64,000 bases of DNA from Avena insularis (GCA_023614405.1 CM042684.1:204854941-204918940); one strand, 5' to 3'; positions 11,066-24,310 are shown, counted from the stretch's first letter. The notes: generated from the letters alone by a model not told the origin. A program made the numbers and translations.

Positions 11066-12260
11066 ATGGCTCACCATGACGCTTACTTTGTCATTGAGGA
11101 ATGGGTAAAGGGTGAGAAACTTAGACTTGATGGATCCAACTTCCCTTGATACGGATCAAGCCAATGATCCTATATTTTGTCCCGATCTTTCACGGTGAGT
11201 CAACCAGGTATCTAATCTCCCAATAACGCCCATGAACGTCACCTGAAGAAGAGGAATCAATCCAGCAAGTAACATGATGAAGATCACCACACCTCAAACC
11301 TGAGCACGACAATCCTTGATGAACACAAGAACCTCCGCAGCAATAATCTGATAAACGGTACCGCCTTCCCCAGAGGGATGATGCACGGTGGAGCACAATA
11401 TAGTTTTTAGACTAAACAACTAAACTCCCCTAAACCCTAGGCGGCTGGCTCCTTTATATAGGAGGCCTGCAACTAGTCGGTTGGATAGACCCAAACCAAA
11501 CACACAACATACTCGAACCTAACCTAGACTCGGACTCAATAACTTAGCAACAATATTTGACACAACCTTAGACTTATCATTACATATCATAGGTCGTCCT
11601 GGCGTGCCAATCATCAATGGGATGCACCCGCATCACCTAGTTTGGTGGAGTCCTAAAATTAGGCTTCACCTCCTCCTTCATGCCCATATCATCCCTAGTT
11701 GGCTTGTGCGCCTAAATGATCTCCTTACTAGGAATCATGTGGTAGACTACATACCCCACACGATGGATTTGACTGAGCCAGACCACTATGAGACCCCATA
11801 AGTGTTGGCAGACTGCTACTATCGTCAAGAGATGTCAACCTACATTCCGATAATAATGCGTTACGGGATGATGGATGAACTCCATCCTCTCATGGGTGAT
11901 CTCGATCCATATTTGATGGTGGATCAGTTGAGAGCAGAGTTCATAAGCCATGTGCGCATGTGGAAGCACGATCTGCTTGGAGAGTTCCTTTCCACACAGT
12001 TGGAGGAGCACACATGTCTGAAGAGTCACTTGGAGCACATGCTTGATGCACAATGAGACTGGTTCACTTCGTGGACTACTGGATGGATGATCCGTTTGCG
12101 ATAGACGTACTGCTTCGATCATTGCCTCCCAGCTACGAAGGACATGTCCGGAGTAGCATCATGAGTGGTGATACGGAAACATTGGATTTCCAAGTGTTCA
12201 TATTACGTTTCAGGAACGTAAAGGTTGAACCAATCACCGGTGAGGTCATCGATGACAAAG
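11066..12260 (+). pseudogene. C1 gag (UBN2/Copia-type), split by solo LTR S1
   Basis: ATG at 11066 opens a frame reading EEWVKGEKLRLDGSNFP, typical of Copia gag N-termini. S1 interrupts it at 11147. After the duplicated TCCCT the frame continues as SWLVRLNDLLTRNHVVDYI. A TAA near 11800 and a frameshift near 12055 break it further. The last recognisable part is LLRSLPPSYEGHV. No zinc knuckle follows. It aligns through its length with C2 gag. It would form the capsid of virus-like particles. Confidence 0.82.
11147..11691 (-). mobile_element. S1: solo LTR of the E2 family
   Basis: TGATACGG ... CCCATATCA is flanked by perfect 5-bp duplications TCCCT (11142-11146 and 11692-11696). Its 545 bases match the E2 LTRs (16787-17330 and 27868-28408). 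The minus strand has a TATA box (cctatataaagg, near 11453-11464). Loss of the body by LTR-LTR recombination is the usual origin of such units. Confidence 0.93.
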
Positions 12261-12358
12261 GTATATATTTGATATACAATTTTATAAATGTTATAATCTT
12301 GCATACACATTTGCAGTGTTAAGTATATTTGATAATTGGTCTGTTTTGCTGAAAACAG
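12261..12358 (+). other. Intron-like segment at C1 gag end
   Basis: GATGACAAAG is followed by gtatat and 98 bases later by aaaacag before GTCCTTCTG. C2 has the same arrangement at 40088-40184 (97 bases, ending aatag). Joining the flanks gives D-K-G-P-S and then one residue and a stop in both copies. BARE-type Copia elements are reported to splice a short intron after gag. Splicing here is inferred only. Confidence 0.45.
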
Positions 12359-15167
12359 GTCCTTCTGTATGAGAGGTGCTTGCTGGAGAGGAGGTGACGT
12401 TGCGTGTTGATGGCAAGCATGATGATGATGTCCAACGACACTCTCCCTCAACATTTATCACTTAGTTTATGTTTTTGGATAGTTATTGTGATCGAGAGAT
12501 ATGTGAACTTCATTAGTGTGTCTCACACTTCGTGAGACGGTTATTCATATGAGTTTGTAACAAACAGTTGTTCCACTTTTATAAATGATTTCTATTCGTG
12601 TTCATATCTTGTTTGATTATATGCGAAATATTCTTGTTGTTGAAACTAATTGATAATACATGAACATTTATAAAATATTGAAATGCCTTAAAATTTCCAA
12701 ACTTAATGATAAATTCATTAATGAATGAAACCGTTGTTTAAATTCAAAGTTATGTTGATAATATGTGAAAGACATTCGATTTCTTATCACATATGAATAA
12801 TGCCTAAGTTCGGCAAAATAACTTAAACACCGTGTATTACTTGAATACAAAGTGTTTGATGAATTGTTAAAAGTAAATACATATTCGATGTATTGTGTTT
12901 TGACAAAATGGTAATTATCATTATATGATTGTTTAAATGTGTAAAGAAGTTTACCAAAGGAAACATAAGTATGAAAATATTTGATATGATCAAAGTGTTT
13001 CATCAACAAAGGGTATTAAAGTTAAATGAGGATCTAATTAGTACGATTTGATCAATAGTAATGAAATTCAACTTTGTAAGAATGGCATAGAAGAAATTGT
13101 GAAATGCAAAGTGTTTTGAAACGTCAAAAATGCAAAGCATCACAATGTGATATTAGATATCAGAGTGGGTGAATAGAAGGCGCCAACTAAATCATTGTAG
13201 TGTAGATGTAGAGACCATTAGTTAGAAATAGATAGCACTCAATTAGAATATATAGTGAACCATCTGGATTCATGAGATAGGCGCCATATCAAATATGGAT
13301 CATCGTAAAAGTTTTGGGGTTATTCGATATAACCAAAACAATAGCGAATAAGTCCTTGTAGAGTATTCATTGGAAACTTTGAATACGAAATCCATAGCTA
13401 AAACCAAAAGGGAATCAAAATTTGTATTGCTTGGATTTTGGTACATTTTTTAGAAAGTTCGCATTCAGTGATATTTCTCGATTATGGAGCAAATGGAAGA
13501 TAGTGAAAAACATGATGAGGATTCAAAACCCTACATAGAGTGTTGAGAAGCGCAACGGAAAATGTTCTTTAACGAAACTCTTCACAAAGGAAAGAATCAA
13601 TGATAATGATCATTGTGTTTTCCCCACTGGTGTTTTCACTACATAAAGTAGGATTCAAAATGCATCCCATATCTTTTATGGAGAATTTTTGAATCATTTG
13701 TCATGATTACTAGAATATGACATACCTACGAACTACTAAGGAAATAATGGTAAACTAGAATTATGAGAAATCCTAGAAGCAAAATTCACTTGAGATTAGA
13801 AAGCAATTCGCTGCTGAATCTCACAAGTAAAAGGGGTTACTTGATTTTCCCAAATGACTACAAAGCCATAGTGGAAAGGGGGGGTGAATGACAAAAGCAC
13901 AATTTTTCAAGTACTGGACAAATTTAAATGAATTTGATTCAAATGTTTTGAATGTCTAGTGGAATTAAAACTAGTAAAAGTACTAGTATCTCATAGTAAA
14001 TCTCCAAGTTTGATATTTGATCAAAGGATTTTGAAGTTGTTCAAAATAGTGAGTGGATACGCAATTTGCATAAAATTGTGTGGGAGCTATGAAAGTCTTC
14101 CTAAAACAATATGTGAATGACATATTATTGAGTGGGAGAAATATAAGTCTCAAATTCAAATATGTAGGAACATAGTTTAAGTAAGAGTAATGACTCATAC
14201 CCAAATATGTTAGGAACATATTTTGAGTGGGAGCTTATAGGAGTGATTCTTACGTGTGTTAAGAATAAAAGCGCAAGTACCGATAAATAATGATTTATAA
14301 GGTGTAGAAGTTGATAACAAGTGTCTTATGATATTATGTAGTATTCCTTAAGGGGTTCTGAAAAGGGTTTCAGAATAGAAGTTAATTATGGAACTGGTCC
14401 TTAATAACACAAGTTAGGAATAGTATTAAGTTTAACATCAATGGTTGAAAGAAAGAAAATGATGATCATCATCCACTAAGTTGAGACATAGGTTCGATCT
14501 TAGAAAACTATGATGATAACGTAACATAATATATGATCCAATAAGGAACGTTTAAAAGTGATTAAGTTTAAATCACAGAACGTTGAGCTAGGTTTGTCTG
14601 CAGTGTCTAATAGAGAACTACAGACATATTTTCCAAATCCATAGAGGATGACACATCTTAAAACATAAAGGGTTATGTTATAAGGGAATATGTTCGAAAC
14701 TCCCGTAATACCAATTAGAGTCAAGTAGGAAGTCAGGTGAATAAAACATCGAAAGTTGCATAGGATGCACTCATGTTTCGATGAATACATTTATAATAAT
14801 AGATAAGGGTGCCATCTAAAGTGTTGTATAATGTTATGGTGTGGCTAGTACACTTTTAACGTAGAATGATGTGTCCCAGGGCACAGTGCGCATGAGAAAG
14901 CCCTCGAGGTTGATCTAAAGTCACTGTAGGCTCCTAGAATCAGGCCTCGTTCTGCTGCCATAGCGACGATGCATACACACAGATGTTATCATTTGATGAT
15001 AAAGTATTAATGTCAATCAAGGTGACATTAGTAAGTTGCAAAGAATTTGGAACTGTAGAGTACAGACCCAAGACTCAACCTCTTCCATGAGTAAGCATGT
15101 TAAGGGTACCAGATATATGGTGCGAATGATTAAGAACAAATGCATCTAGTTTATTTGTACTCTAGTG
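12359..15167 (+). other. C1 non-coding internal region (no pol)
   Basis: About 2.8 kb, AT-rich, colinear with C2 40185-42919. No Copia pol motif is seen in any frame. Short shared ORFs on the minus strand (12668-13009, 13983-14219) have no recognisable product. Three polypurine-like gtgggag motifs occur near 14079, 14133 and 14230. Confidence 0.7.
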
Positions 15168-15179
15168 CAAGTGGGAGAC
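15168..15179 (+). other. C1 polypurine tract
   Basis: The sequence caagtgggagac lies directly before LTR start TGTTGGAAATATGCCC, as in Angela-type elements and in C2. Confidence 0.85.
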
Positions 15180-16456
15180 TGTTGGAAATATGCCCTAGAG
15201 ACAAATATTAAAAAGGACTATTATCATATTTCATAATGTTTATTATTAAGTTTTATATCATGCTATAACTGTATTGAGAGGAAACATCAATACACGTGTG
15301 ATATATAAACAACCAGGGATTCCCAGTGAAACTCTTGTCACTAGTTCATTTGTCAACAGATGATCAAGTTTCCTGATCTCGGGGATTGCAAGTATCGAGA
15401 GACAAAGGGAATAAGACATGACCGTCCCGGTTCAATTGATGAAAGATCTTCGTGGAACGCACAGGGTTCACATGGCCATCTAGGTCCCTTTGTCGATCAT
15501 TGGTCCGGGAGTGTCCCGACCATGTCTGGAGTGTTCCCGAACCGTAGGATATCACGATTAAGGGTTTGATGATGTTTAGAGAGTGTTTATAGGATTGGTA
15601 GACTCACCAAAGAATAGTAGAGAGAAAACCGGAAGGGTTTCGGTACGTCCGGAGGATGTCCGGAGTGGAGGTGGAAGATGTTCCATACCCACGGAGATTG
15701 AATAATATATGAATGAATGTTAAATATTGATTTAATCATTTATTCATAATTATTTAATAAAAGAGAAAAACAATTTAAAGGTCAAAACGCTTAATGGGCC
15801 AATTCCGGAGGGAAGAGGGCCCATTAGGGAAAGGCAAGAGGTAGAAGGGCCAAAGGGGGTGGCCGGCGGTGCCACCCCCCCCCTCACCTCTCCTTTAGTC
15901 CCACCTCGGGACTTTGAGGGAGGTAGTACCTCCCCTCCGCCTATATATAGTGGCGGTATTTGGACAGATAAAGAAACACACTATTCAAGAAAGGTTTCCT
16001 CACTTTTGGGGAGACCTCCAATTGATATTCTCTCTCTCTCGTGACCGTGGTCCCAAGTTTGGACTATGCGAAGAGAGGCGTCTTCACCGTGGAGCACCAT
16101 CGCGATGCGGGATTCGGATCCAGGAGCTCTACTTCCGCAACTGCTGCTGGATCGGGGAAGTGGGAGTCATCGTCAGGCACCAGACGTGTGTAACTCCCCG
16201 CGAGGTGTCACACTTGAGGCACTCAAGTCGTTGGAGCCGTAGGAGCGCAAGGAATTCATCACGACCTTGAGGTCGGCTTCGGCTCGTCTACATCAACCAC
16301 GCTCTCCTGAGCGTTGACAACGCTTTTCGGTCTTCAAGGGTAAGTTAGTGAAAAGCCCGTCCCGTTACTGTATTACTAATAGATAGGTCATGGCAACATC
16401 AGGGGTTCAGGGGCGTAGGGTAAAAATTTATTGTTTTCATACGTGGAACCCCTACA
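15180..16456 (+). repeat. C1 3' LTR with internal deletion
   Basis: Begins TGTTGGAAATATGCCC and ends GGAACCCCTACA. Compared with the C2 5' LTR it lacks about 455 bases; the break lies at a shared GATC (15375-15378). The TATA box is at 15941-15950, preceded by palindrome GGGAGGTAGTACCTCCC (15918-15934). Confidence 0.9.
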
Positions 16457-16786
16457 TCAACGATGCACATCATGTGTTCAAGCTAAGACGCAAGCTAACC
16501 CTTATGCTCTTAATATGCTATTGCCTATTCCTTATGCACCTTGGTCCGACTTTAGCATGGATTTTGTGTTAGGATTGCCTAGGTCTAAGCATGGACATGA
16601 TTCTATATTTGTTGTCATGGATCGCTTTTCCAAAATGGCACACTTCATACCGGGCCATATGACCGATGATGCTTCATATGTTGCAAATTTGTTTTTCAGA
16701 GAAATCATCCGTCTTCACGGTGTGCCAAGAACAATCGTCTCTAACCGCGAAATCAAATTCATGAGCTACTTGTGGAAGACCCTCAT
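16457..16786 (+). pseudogene. E4 integrase, first part
   Basis: The reading begins in the zinc-binding region ([14 protein letters not shown]) directly after the C1 LTR. It continues with [19 protein letters not shown] (first Asp) and ends at [10 protein letters not shown], where E2 inserted. The second catalytic Asp of the family motif VSDRD is Asn here (VSNREIKF). Confidence 0.88.
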
Positions 16787-17330
16787 TAATACGGATCAAG
16801 ACGATGATCCTTGAGTTTTGTCCTGATCTTTCATAGCGAGTAACCCGGATAGTAATCCTTCCAATCACGCGATGAACGCAACCTGAAGAAAAGAAATCAA
16901 TCCAGCAAATAACGTGATGAAGGTCACCACACCTCAAACCTGAGCACGACGATCCTTGATGAACACAAGAACCTCCGCAGCAATAATTTGATAAACATTA
17001 TCGCCGTCCCAGAGGGATGATACACGGTGGAGCACAATATAGTTTTTAGACTAAACAACTGAGCTACCCTAAACCCTAGGTGGCTGGCTCCTTTATATAG
17101 GAGGCCTGCAACTAGTCGGTTGGATAGACCCAAACCAAACACACAAACAAACTCGAACCTAACCTGGACTCGGACTCAATAGCATAGCAAAATAATTGAC
17201 ACAACCTTAGACTTATCATTACATATCGTAGGTCGTCCTGGCGTGCCAATCATCAATGGGATGTGCCCGCATCACCTACCTTGACGGAGTCCTGAAATTA
17301 GGCTTCACCTCCTCCTTCGTGCCCATATCA
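16787..17330 (-). repeat. E2 3' LTR
   Basis: Begins TAATACGG (mutated from TGATACGG) and ends GCCCATATCA. It has the TATA motif tttatatagg near 17092-17101. On the minus strand the first codons of the LTR continue an acidic frame over the polypurine tract (LPEGEDDDMGTKEEV). Confidence 0.9.
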
Positions 17331-17344
17331 TCATCCTCCCCTTC
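17331..17344 (-). other. E2 polypurine tract
   Basis: The minus strand reads GAAGGGGAGGATGA next to LTR start TGATATGG. It also codes E-G-E-D-D in the frame that enters the LTR. Confidence 0.8.
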
Positions 17345-17364
17345 AGGAAGCATTATCCCCAACG

Positions 17365-18306
17365 TGATAAGGGGTGGCCCGATCTTCCCGTTGAGCACGT
17401 CGTAGATGATGGTGGATGTAATGGAGATAACTTGTGGGATGCTGTGAATCACCGGCTGTTCCCCCGTTGCCAATGCAACAGATCTCAACCAGATGGTATT
17501 CGCAACTTCACACACTTGCGCACGTAGCCGCCGACCACGAAGCGGTTTGCAATCTACCAATTCCCAATGGAACAGCAGAAAACATGAAAACTTTCAGTAG
17601 AAAACTCCAGATCGAATCAAAGTGGAGGTATGGTAGATATTCTTGATCGAATCAAAGAGGAACATATAATTTCAGATGAATGCTTGCAGCAGTTCAACGA
17701 AACAAGTATTGGTTTAATCTAAACATGGTCTAACCCTAATTGCGGCGGCTGTGGGGATACTTAAAGAGGTTGGGGCGAGCTCCCCACAAACCAGGCCTAA
17801 AACCAGCCTTATTTTGGCCCAAACTGACCCGGTTCGACTCAAACTGATACATACCGACCCATAAATGGGTTCAGCCTAATTGGCGCGCAGGCTAAACATC
17901 GTGGAACACCTCAAACGTGTATTTCTTGGTGTGCCACATCCCTCTCTTGATCATACATGATTTCCTCATTGTCTCCTAGTGCGCCTGCCTCCCTCTCCTC
18001 CCTCACGCACTTGCTGATATTGGAAATCAGTTTTTGTTCTTCTCGCTGCAACTCTCCTTCTCCTCCACGTGCAACGCTTGTGTTGTCAACAAACCTGATC
18101 ATACAAAGGTGCATAGACTTAGGAAGTATAAAGTTCTCATGAAATAAAATATCAGATTCAATTAAGATTGAGTTCACCTATTGGCCTATAGCTTTGCACG
18201 TGCTCTTGTAATTGGTCCAATTGTGACTTCATTGGACTTGTCTTGTGCAGCACCATTATCATCATCATTGGGAGAAAATGGTAAAGTACTAGGGATGTGC
18301 TCATCA
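17365..18306 (-). repeat. E3 3' LTR
   Basis: Starts TGATAAGGGG on the plus strand and ends CTCATCA. It is equal in length to the right LTR. It encodes a tail with motif ENFILPKSMHLCMIRF on the minus strand (17911-18177 frame, first part nearer 18290). Confidence 0.92.
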
Positions 18307-18859
18307 TCCTCCCCCCTTCAAAAGGCATCGACCTCGACGCTCCAAGGTCTTCTTCATCATATGGTGTCAAATCAGAAACATTGAACGGATTGCTCACGCC
18401 AAGCACATCAGTAGGAAGATCAATCTTGTATGCATTATCATTTATCTTGGAAAGCACTTTATATGGACCAGCACCCCTTGGCTGTAACTTGGACTTGCAC
18501 TATTGTGGAAATCTGTCTTTGCGGAAATGCACCCATACCATGTCACCTGGCTGGAACAACACCTCCTTTCTCTTCTGATTAACACGATCAGCGGTGTACT
18601 TGCCCTTCTTCTCAATTGCTTCCTTTGTCTTCTCATGTATCTTCTGCACAAAATCTGCCCTCTTGGATGCCTCCATGTTAACTCTCTCTTGAAGTGGAAG
18701 GGGTAGCAAATCAAGTGGTGTAATTGGTTTAAAACCATATACCACCTCAAACGGACAAAGCTGCGTTGTTGAGTGTACCGCCCTGTTATATGCAAACTCC
18801 ACATGCGGCAAACAATCCTCCCATACACGCAGGTTCTTCTTGATCATTGATTGCAACAA
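18307..18859 (-). pseudogene. E3 integrase C-terminal part
   Basis: The reading from 18859 has [36 protein letters not shown] and [18 protein letters not shown], then a TAG near 18500. The same frame continues with KINDNAYKIDLP and FNVSDLTPYDEEDL. This is the usual plant chromovirus integrase tail; no chromodomain is seen. Near 18310 the G run of the polypurine tract has six G where E5 has seven, which shifts the frame out of the acidic stretch. Confidence 0.85.
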
Positions 18860-20980
18860 TGTTGAAAGTGTGCGATTTACAACCTCCGTTTGATCATCAG
18901 TTTGTGGATGACAAGTGGTGCTGAAAAGTAACTTTGTCCCCAGCTTTCCCCAAAGTGTCTTCTAGAAATAGCTCATAAACTTCACGTCACGGTCAGAAAC
19001 AATCGTCTTTGGTACTCCATGTAAGCGGACGATGTCCCTGAAAAACAGATTAGCAACATGCGAAGCATCGTCGCTTTTGTGGCAGGCAATAAAATGTGCC
19101 ATCTTAGAAAATTGATCAACTACCACAAAAACTGAATCATGTCCTCTCCTAGTTCTAGGTAATCCTAACACAAAATCCATGCTTATATCTTCCCATGGTG
19201 TAGTAGGAGCAGGAAGCGGAGTATACAAACCGTGTGGCTTCAGTTTTGATTTTGACTTGTTGCCAGTAATGCATCGCTTCACAAACCTGTCCATGTCATG
19301 CCTCATCTTAGGCCAATAAAAGTGATCAGCGAGCATAAGCAAAGTCTTCTCTTGTCCAAAATGACCCATTAAACCGCCGACATGTGATTCCTGCAACAAT
19401 AGCAAACGCATGGACGATTCTGGAACACATAATTTGTTAGCTTTAAACAAAAAACCATCATGTATATGGAATTTTTCCCATGCTTTCCCATTAGTACACA
19501 AACCATATGGTTCTGCAAAATCATGATCAGTAGCATATAAATCACGCAAACTCTCTAAACCAGGAACCTTTACGTCCAAGTGTGTCAACAACATATTTTT
19601 CCTAGATAGAGCATCAGCAACCACATAATCTTTACCCTTCTTATGCTTAATGATGTATGGGAAAGACTCGATGAATTCAACCCACTTAGCAAGACGTCTA
19701 TGCAAGTTGGATTGAGCTTTTAAATATTTCAAAGCCTCATGATCAGAATGTATGATAAATTCCTTTGGCCACAAATAATGTTGCCATACCTCAAGACCTC
19801 TAATAAGCGCATACAATTCTTTGTCATAAACATGATAGTTTGACCATGCACCACTCAATTTCTCAGAAAAATATGCAATTGGTTTACCCTCTTGCATCAG
19901 CACACCTCCAATACCAATTCCACTAGCATCGCATTCAATCTCAAATTGTTTAGTAAAATCAGGAAGTGCAAGTAATGGTGCAGTAGTTAACAAACGTTTT
20001 AGTTCATCAAAAGCATGATCTTGGGCTGGGCCCCAAACAAATTCAACACCTTTCTTAGTAAGTTCATTCAAAGGTGCAGCAATAGTACTAAAATCTTTCA
20101 CAAAACGTCTATAGAAACCAGCAAGACCGTGAAAGCTTCGTACTTGATTAACATTCATAGGAGTAGGCCAATTTTGTATAGCTTCAATTTTAGATGCATC
20201 TACCTCAACTCCATTTTTAGAAACAACATATCCCAGAAATATGACCTTATCTTTGCAAAAAGTGCACTTATCAAGATTGCCATAAAGCTTATTATCACGC
20301 AACACTTGTAAAACCTGTCGAATATGATCACTATGTTCAGATTCATTGCGGCTGTAAATTAATATATCATCAAAGTACACAACCACAAACTTGCCAAGGA
20401 AATGCCTTAAAACATGGTTCATTAATCTCATGAAAGTACTAGGTGCATTAGTTAACCCAAAAGGCATTACTAACCACTCATACAAACCGAACTTAGTTTT
20501 AAAGGCTATTTTCCACTCATCCCCTTCTTTCATCCTAATTTGATGATAACCACTACGCAAATCAATTTTAGGGAAAATAGCAGCACCACTCAATTTGTCC
20601 AGCATATCCTCTAAGTGCGGAATAGGATGACGATATCGAATAGTAATCTTATTAATAGCTCTATAATTTACACACATGTGCCATGTTCCATCTTTCTTAG
20701 GAACTAAAATAACAGGAACACCACAAGGACTTAGGCTCACATGAATATACCCTTTTTCGAGAAGTTCTTGCACTTGCTTCTGAATTTCCTTCATTTCTTC
20801 GGGGTTGGTGCGGTAGGTGGCTCGATTAGGCAACGATGCTCCTGGTATCAAATCTATTTGATGCTCAATACCTCGAAATGGTGGAAAACATGCAGGTACC
20901 TCACATGGAAACACGTCACTGAATTCCTGTAATACATTAGAAACACCAAGAGAGAGAGAGAGGGGTCATGTCGTTAGAAA
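18860..20980 (-). pseudogene. E3 RT-RNase H-integrase frame (650 codons open)
   Basis: From 20914 to 18962 one open frame carries RT ([38 protein letters not shown]), RNase H ([29 protein letters not shown]) and integrase ([34 protein letters not shown]). The frame is open upstream of the Met at 20914 through QEFSDVFP, so that Met is not a true start. A TAG at 18962 replaces Trp; the frame continues to the Glu of QTEVVN. One zinc-binding Cys is lost (CITG for CITC). A CT-repeat at 20955-20975 lies near a frame change relative to protease. Confidence 0.92.
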
Positions 20981-21315
20981 CTAAAATTTCACCCTTGTAC
21001 ATAAGCACAAGTGGTACATCACTAGGATCCTCACGAAACTCTCTCAGATCACACTTGGTGGCTAACACTATTAAGGAATGCACTCCCTCACTTTTCTTTT
21101 TACCACTCAATTTTGGCTATGGGCTCTCACTCACCGAAGGAGTAGTCTCTCGTATATCTACTCTCTCAGTTTCTTTCTCAAGATTCACTTCAATTTTTTG
21201 ACGAGATTCATTTACAATATGTTGCAGTTTTCATGGGCCACAAAGTAATGTCTCTACCATGCCAATTCAAATGATATGTGTTGGCTCTCCCATTGTGTTG
21301 CACATTGCGATCATA

Positions 21316-21849
21316 TTACCATGGGCGGCCCAACAAAAAATGACACACGGTCATAGGAACCACATCAAATTCAGTGGTATCTTTGTATGGTCCAATCTGA
21401 AATTCCACACGCACCCTGTAGCTAACCTTCATCTCTCCATTATCACTTAGCCACTGAATATAATATGGATTGGGGTGCGGTAAATACTTCAGTTTCAGCT
21501 TTGCACAAAGCTCTTTGCTAGCCAAATTGCGATAGCTACCACCATCAACTATCAATTTGCACGCCTTGCCAGGACCAACAACAGCCTTTGTTTGGAACAA
21601 ATTGCATCGCTGATTTTCAGAGCTAGGCGTAACATTCAGAACTTTCTGCGAACAAACAATGGTCGAATAGTGAGTCGCATATGCATCTATAGGACCATCA
21701 CTTGAATAACCCTCATCATCCAAAAGTTCAGACTCAGGATCAGCATCATCACCAGTTTCATACTCATTGTCCTCATTAATCAACATCACTTTCTTATTAG
21801 GACAATCTCTCTTGAGGTGATCCAAGCCACCACATGTGTGACAAGCCAT
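21316..21849 (-). pseudogene. E3 zinc knuckle and aspartic protease
   Basis: It starts with a CCHC knuckle (CHTCGGLDHLKRDC), followed by an acidic linker and the protease. Catalytic region LIVDGGSYRNL is intact for this family, followed by PYYIQWLSDNGE and HFLLGRPW. A TAA follows where the family has Gln (W-Q-Y/F-D). It lies in the same frame as gag upstream. Confidence 0.88.
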
Positions 21850-23058
21850 GTCCCGCTTTCTTGCTATAGATGTAGATGAACCAGTACCACTAGCTGCAGG
21901 GTTTGTTGTCTTCTTTGCAGTAGAAACAATATTATCTGGCCTGTTTGATGATGAAGCACGAAAACCTTAATTGGTACTTTGTGGTGGTATGCTACTAGCT
22001 GGTCTTGGTGTGAAACAACCACTAGTTGTAGAAGAACAAGCTTTATATTTGGCTTCTTCAGCTAGCTGAGCTTCAGCTTCACGTGCATGATGTAGGAGAT
22101 CATTCATATCATGATATTGGTGATGCTGAATAGTGCGCTTGATACTATACGTCAAACCTGAGAGGAAACGCTACAATGTTTGTTCGGGTTGTTCACGCAC
22201 TCTAGCACGCTGCATAATCAACTCCATCTCCTGATAATAATCATCAACACTCTTCGTGCCTGGCTTCAAATTCTGCAGTTAATCGTAGAGAGAACGAATG
22301 TAGTTGCGCGGAATGAATCTGTCACGCATCACTTGCTTCATAGTTCTCCATGTAATGATTGGGGGATCACCTTCTTCTTGCCTTGTATGCACCAGATTAT
22401 CCCACCAACGCAAAGCATGCCCATCAAATTCAGAAGATGTTAACTTGATTTTTCTGTCCTTGGTGTAGTCATGCAATCGCCATAGTTTCCCTATCTTCAG
22501 CTCGCATATAAGATACTCTTCAAAATCATTCGAGCCCTCAAACTTGGGAAGAGAAAATTTTGGTTTTCCTAACCCATCCTCTTGCTGGACCTCAGGATTT
22601 TCAAAATTACGACGTGCACCGACAGGCGCAAAACCACGGCCATGAGATATACCAGCACCTCGACCTCCATTGCCACGGCCTCTAGGATATGCAGCATTAG
22701 CCGCTGCGGCACCATCATCAACATGTCTATGATTGTCACCAAGAGCACTTGCATCACCCTCTTCTTCCTCAGCAAATTGTTGCTGGTTGCGCTGATGATC
22801 AACAGATGCTTGCAATGTAGTCACAGCTTGTGTTAAATCGGCGATAGAACGCTGAATTGTAGTCATAGTGTCCTGAGTTGTGGCTGCTGCTTCTTTTGCC
22901 TCCTTAAGTTCCAAATCAACAGCACGTGCATCTTCTTGTATATTAGTAACAACAACATCTATCTGATGTGTCAAGTGATCACGCAATGCTTCATACTCAT
23001 TCCAATGCACCACAGAAGTAGGATGCTTTTTCGTCTGCACATTAACACTCTCAGACAT
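21850..23058 (-). pseudogene. E3 gag
   Basis: Met at 23058 begins MSESVNVQTKK, followed by a predicted coiled coil (EAAATTQDTMTTIQRSIADL), an Arg/Gly-rich stretch (PRGRGNGGRGAGISHGRG) and the capsid core (FDGHALRWWDNL, ITWRTMKQVMRDRF). Stops at 22279 and near 21967 interrupt the frame, which otherwise stays constant to the zinc knuckle. The Arg/Gly stretch suggests RNA binding. Confidence 0.87.
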
Positions 23059-24310
23059 GATTAGTATGTTAGTGCAAATAAAAATGGTGTATGGTGGAAC
23101 TCTCCCAACTCACTCCAAACTGAAAGAAGACAATGTATCTTACCATTCCAAAGTGAATTAGGATAGCTTACCAACTTTTATGAGCAGCACGTGCACGGAT
23201 GTGACGAAGCGAATACCGAGGGGAAAAACTATCACACGACAACCAGGGGTATAAGGTGGAGCTTGGTATGGATACCTAACAACACAAATTCAAAAATCCT
23301 AGTGCTGATCGTATGACACAGACCCATGGAAACACACACGATGGAGATAAATGGGGCAATTGCAACTATAAAAAAAGAGCTCAAAAATTTGTATATGTCG
23401 GAGTAATGCTCGTGTTGCAATGCACAAGAAGAGAAGCTAGCAATGTCTCAACAAAACGGGCACAAGATTGCTAAACTGAGCAGCCCGCAGGGCACTAAGC
23501 ATGCTAGTCCCGTAGGATAGTTTTAGACACTAAGAAAGGCTTACTAAGGCTCACAAGGATAGGTACGCTATGTGGACTCAGTAAAAAAAATAAACAAAAA
23601 AGAAAAAAAATTGACCTGAAAATTGGTCTCTACCACGGCAGAAAAATGGCCTAAAATCCTGCCGCGGCAGGATGTCGGCAGGGGAAAAAATCTCTCGCTA
23701 GAGGACAGACTTGTCTGTGGTCAGGCAAGGGGTCCGAATTTTTTTTTTCGAATTTTTTTTTAACCCGAGGCTTCACGTACGCACAGGTTGAGACTCGTCT
23801 GTAGTCAAGCGATAGCGATCGGGGGTCTTTTTTTTTGTTTGCTTTTGCCTTTGCTTCAACGTGAAGCGCATGGACAGCTAGATAGAGATCTGATCGGTTT
23901 GTTTTTTTTCTTTTTTTTCTTCCTTTCTTTCACGTGAAGGAAACTCACGTATGGATCGAGACTTTTTTTTGAAACGGTTCTACAACTTCAAAACAACAAA
24001 GGTAAACATATCTAGTAGATCTAAGACTCAAGAACACGACGAACAACCTCAAGAACAGAAGAAGCAGTTTAGAAACAGTCTAGGGACTCCGACGACCGAA
24101 GAAAAATAGACAAAAACTAGACAAAAACTACGACTCAGATTTAGAAGAAATGCTACACAAAAAAGATTACGACCATCAACTAGAACTCACGAACAGTGTT
24201 ATCTAGGCTATGGCAAACACGAAACCTAATCTTTTTTGGCTATTTTTGTATAGGACAAAAACAAGAACTAATCTGCGGATGGATTTGTGGATGCTCACCG
24301 AGTAAACGCT
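23059..24310 (-). other. E3 untranslated leader with homopolymer runs
   Basis: No supported ORF. On the plus strand it holds A runs near 23585-23610, T runs near 23737-23762 and 23827-23935, and a perfect palindrome CCTGCCGCGGCAGG near 23657-23670. Confidence 0.7.

Larger units (their letters stand above)
9510..16456 (+). mobile_element. C1: pol-less Copia element (Angela/BARE-like), 5' LTR truncated in window
   Basis: The partial 5' LTR ends at 9954, followed by a canonical primer-binding site, leader, broken gag, a long non-coding stretch, a polypurine tract and a 3' LTR at 15180-16456. It inserted in the E4 integrase gene (putative duplicate TCAAC at 16457-16461; the other copy is outside the window). 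No protease, integrase, RT or RNase H is found. C2 is a second copy with the same layout. Confidence 0.88.

Noticed and set aside
12668..13009. Minus-strand ORF conserved between C1 and C2 (also 13983-14219)
   Set aside because: Conservation follows from overall homology of the two copies; AT-rich frames with no recognisable motif and with indels that break them.
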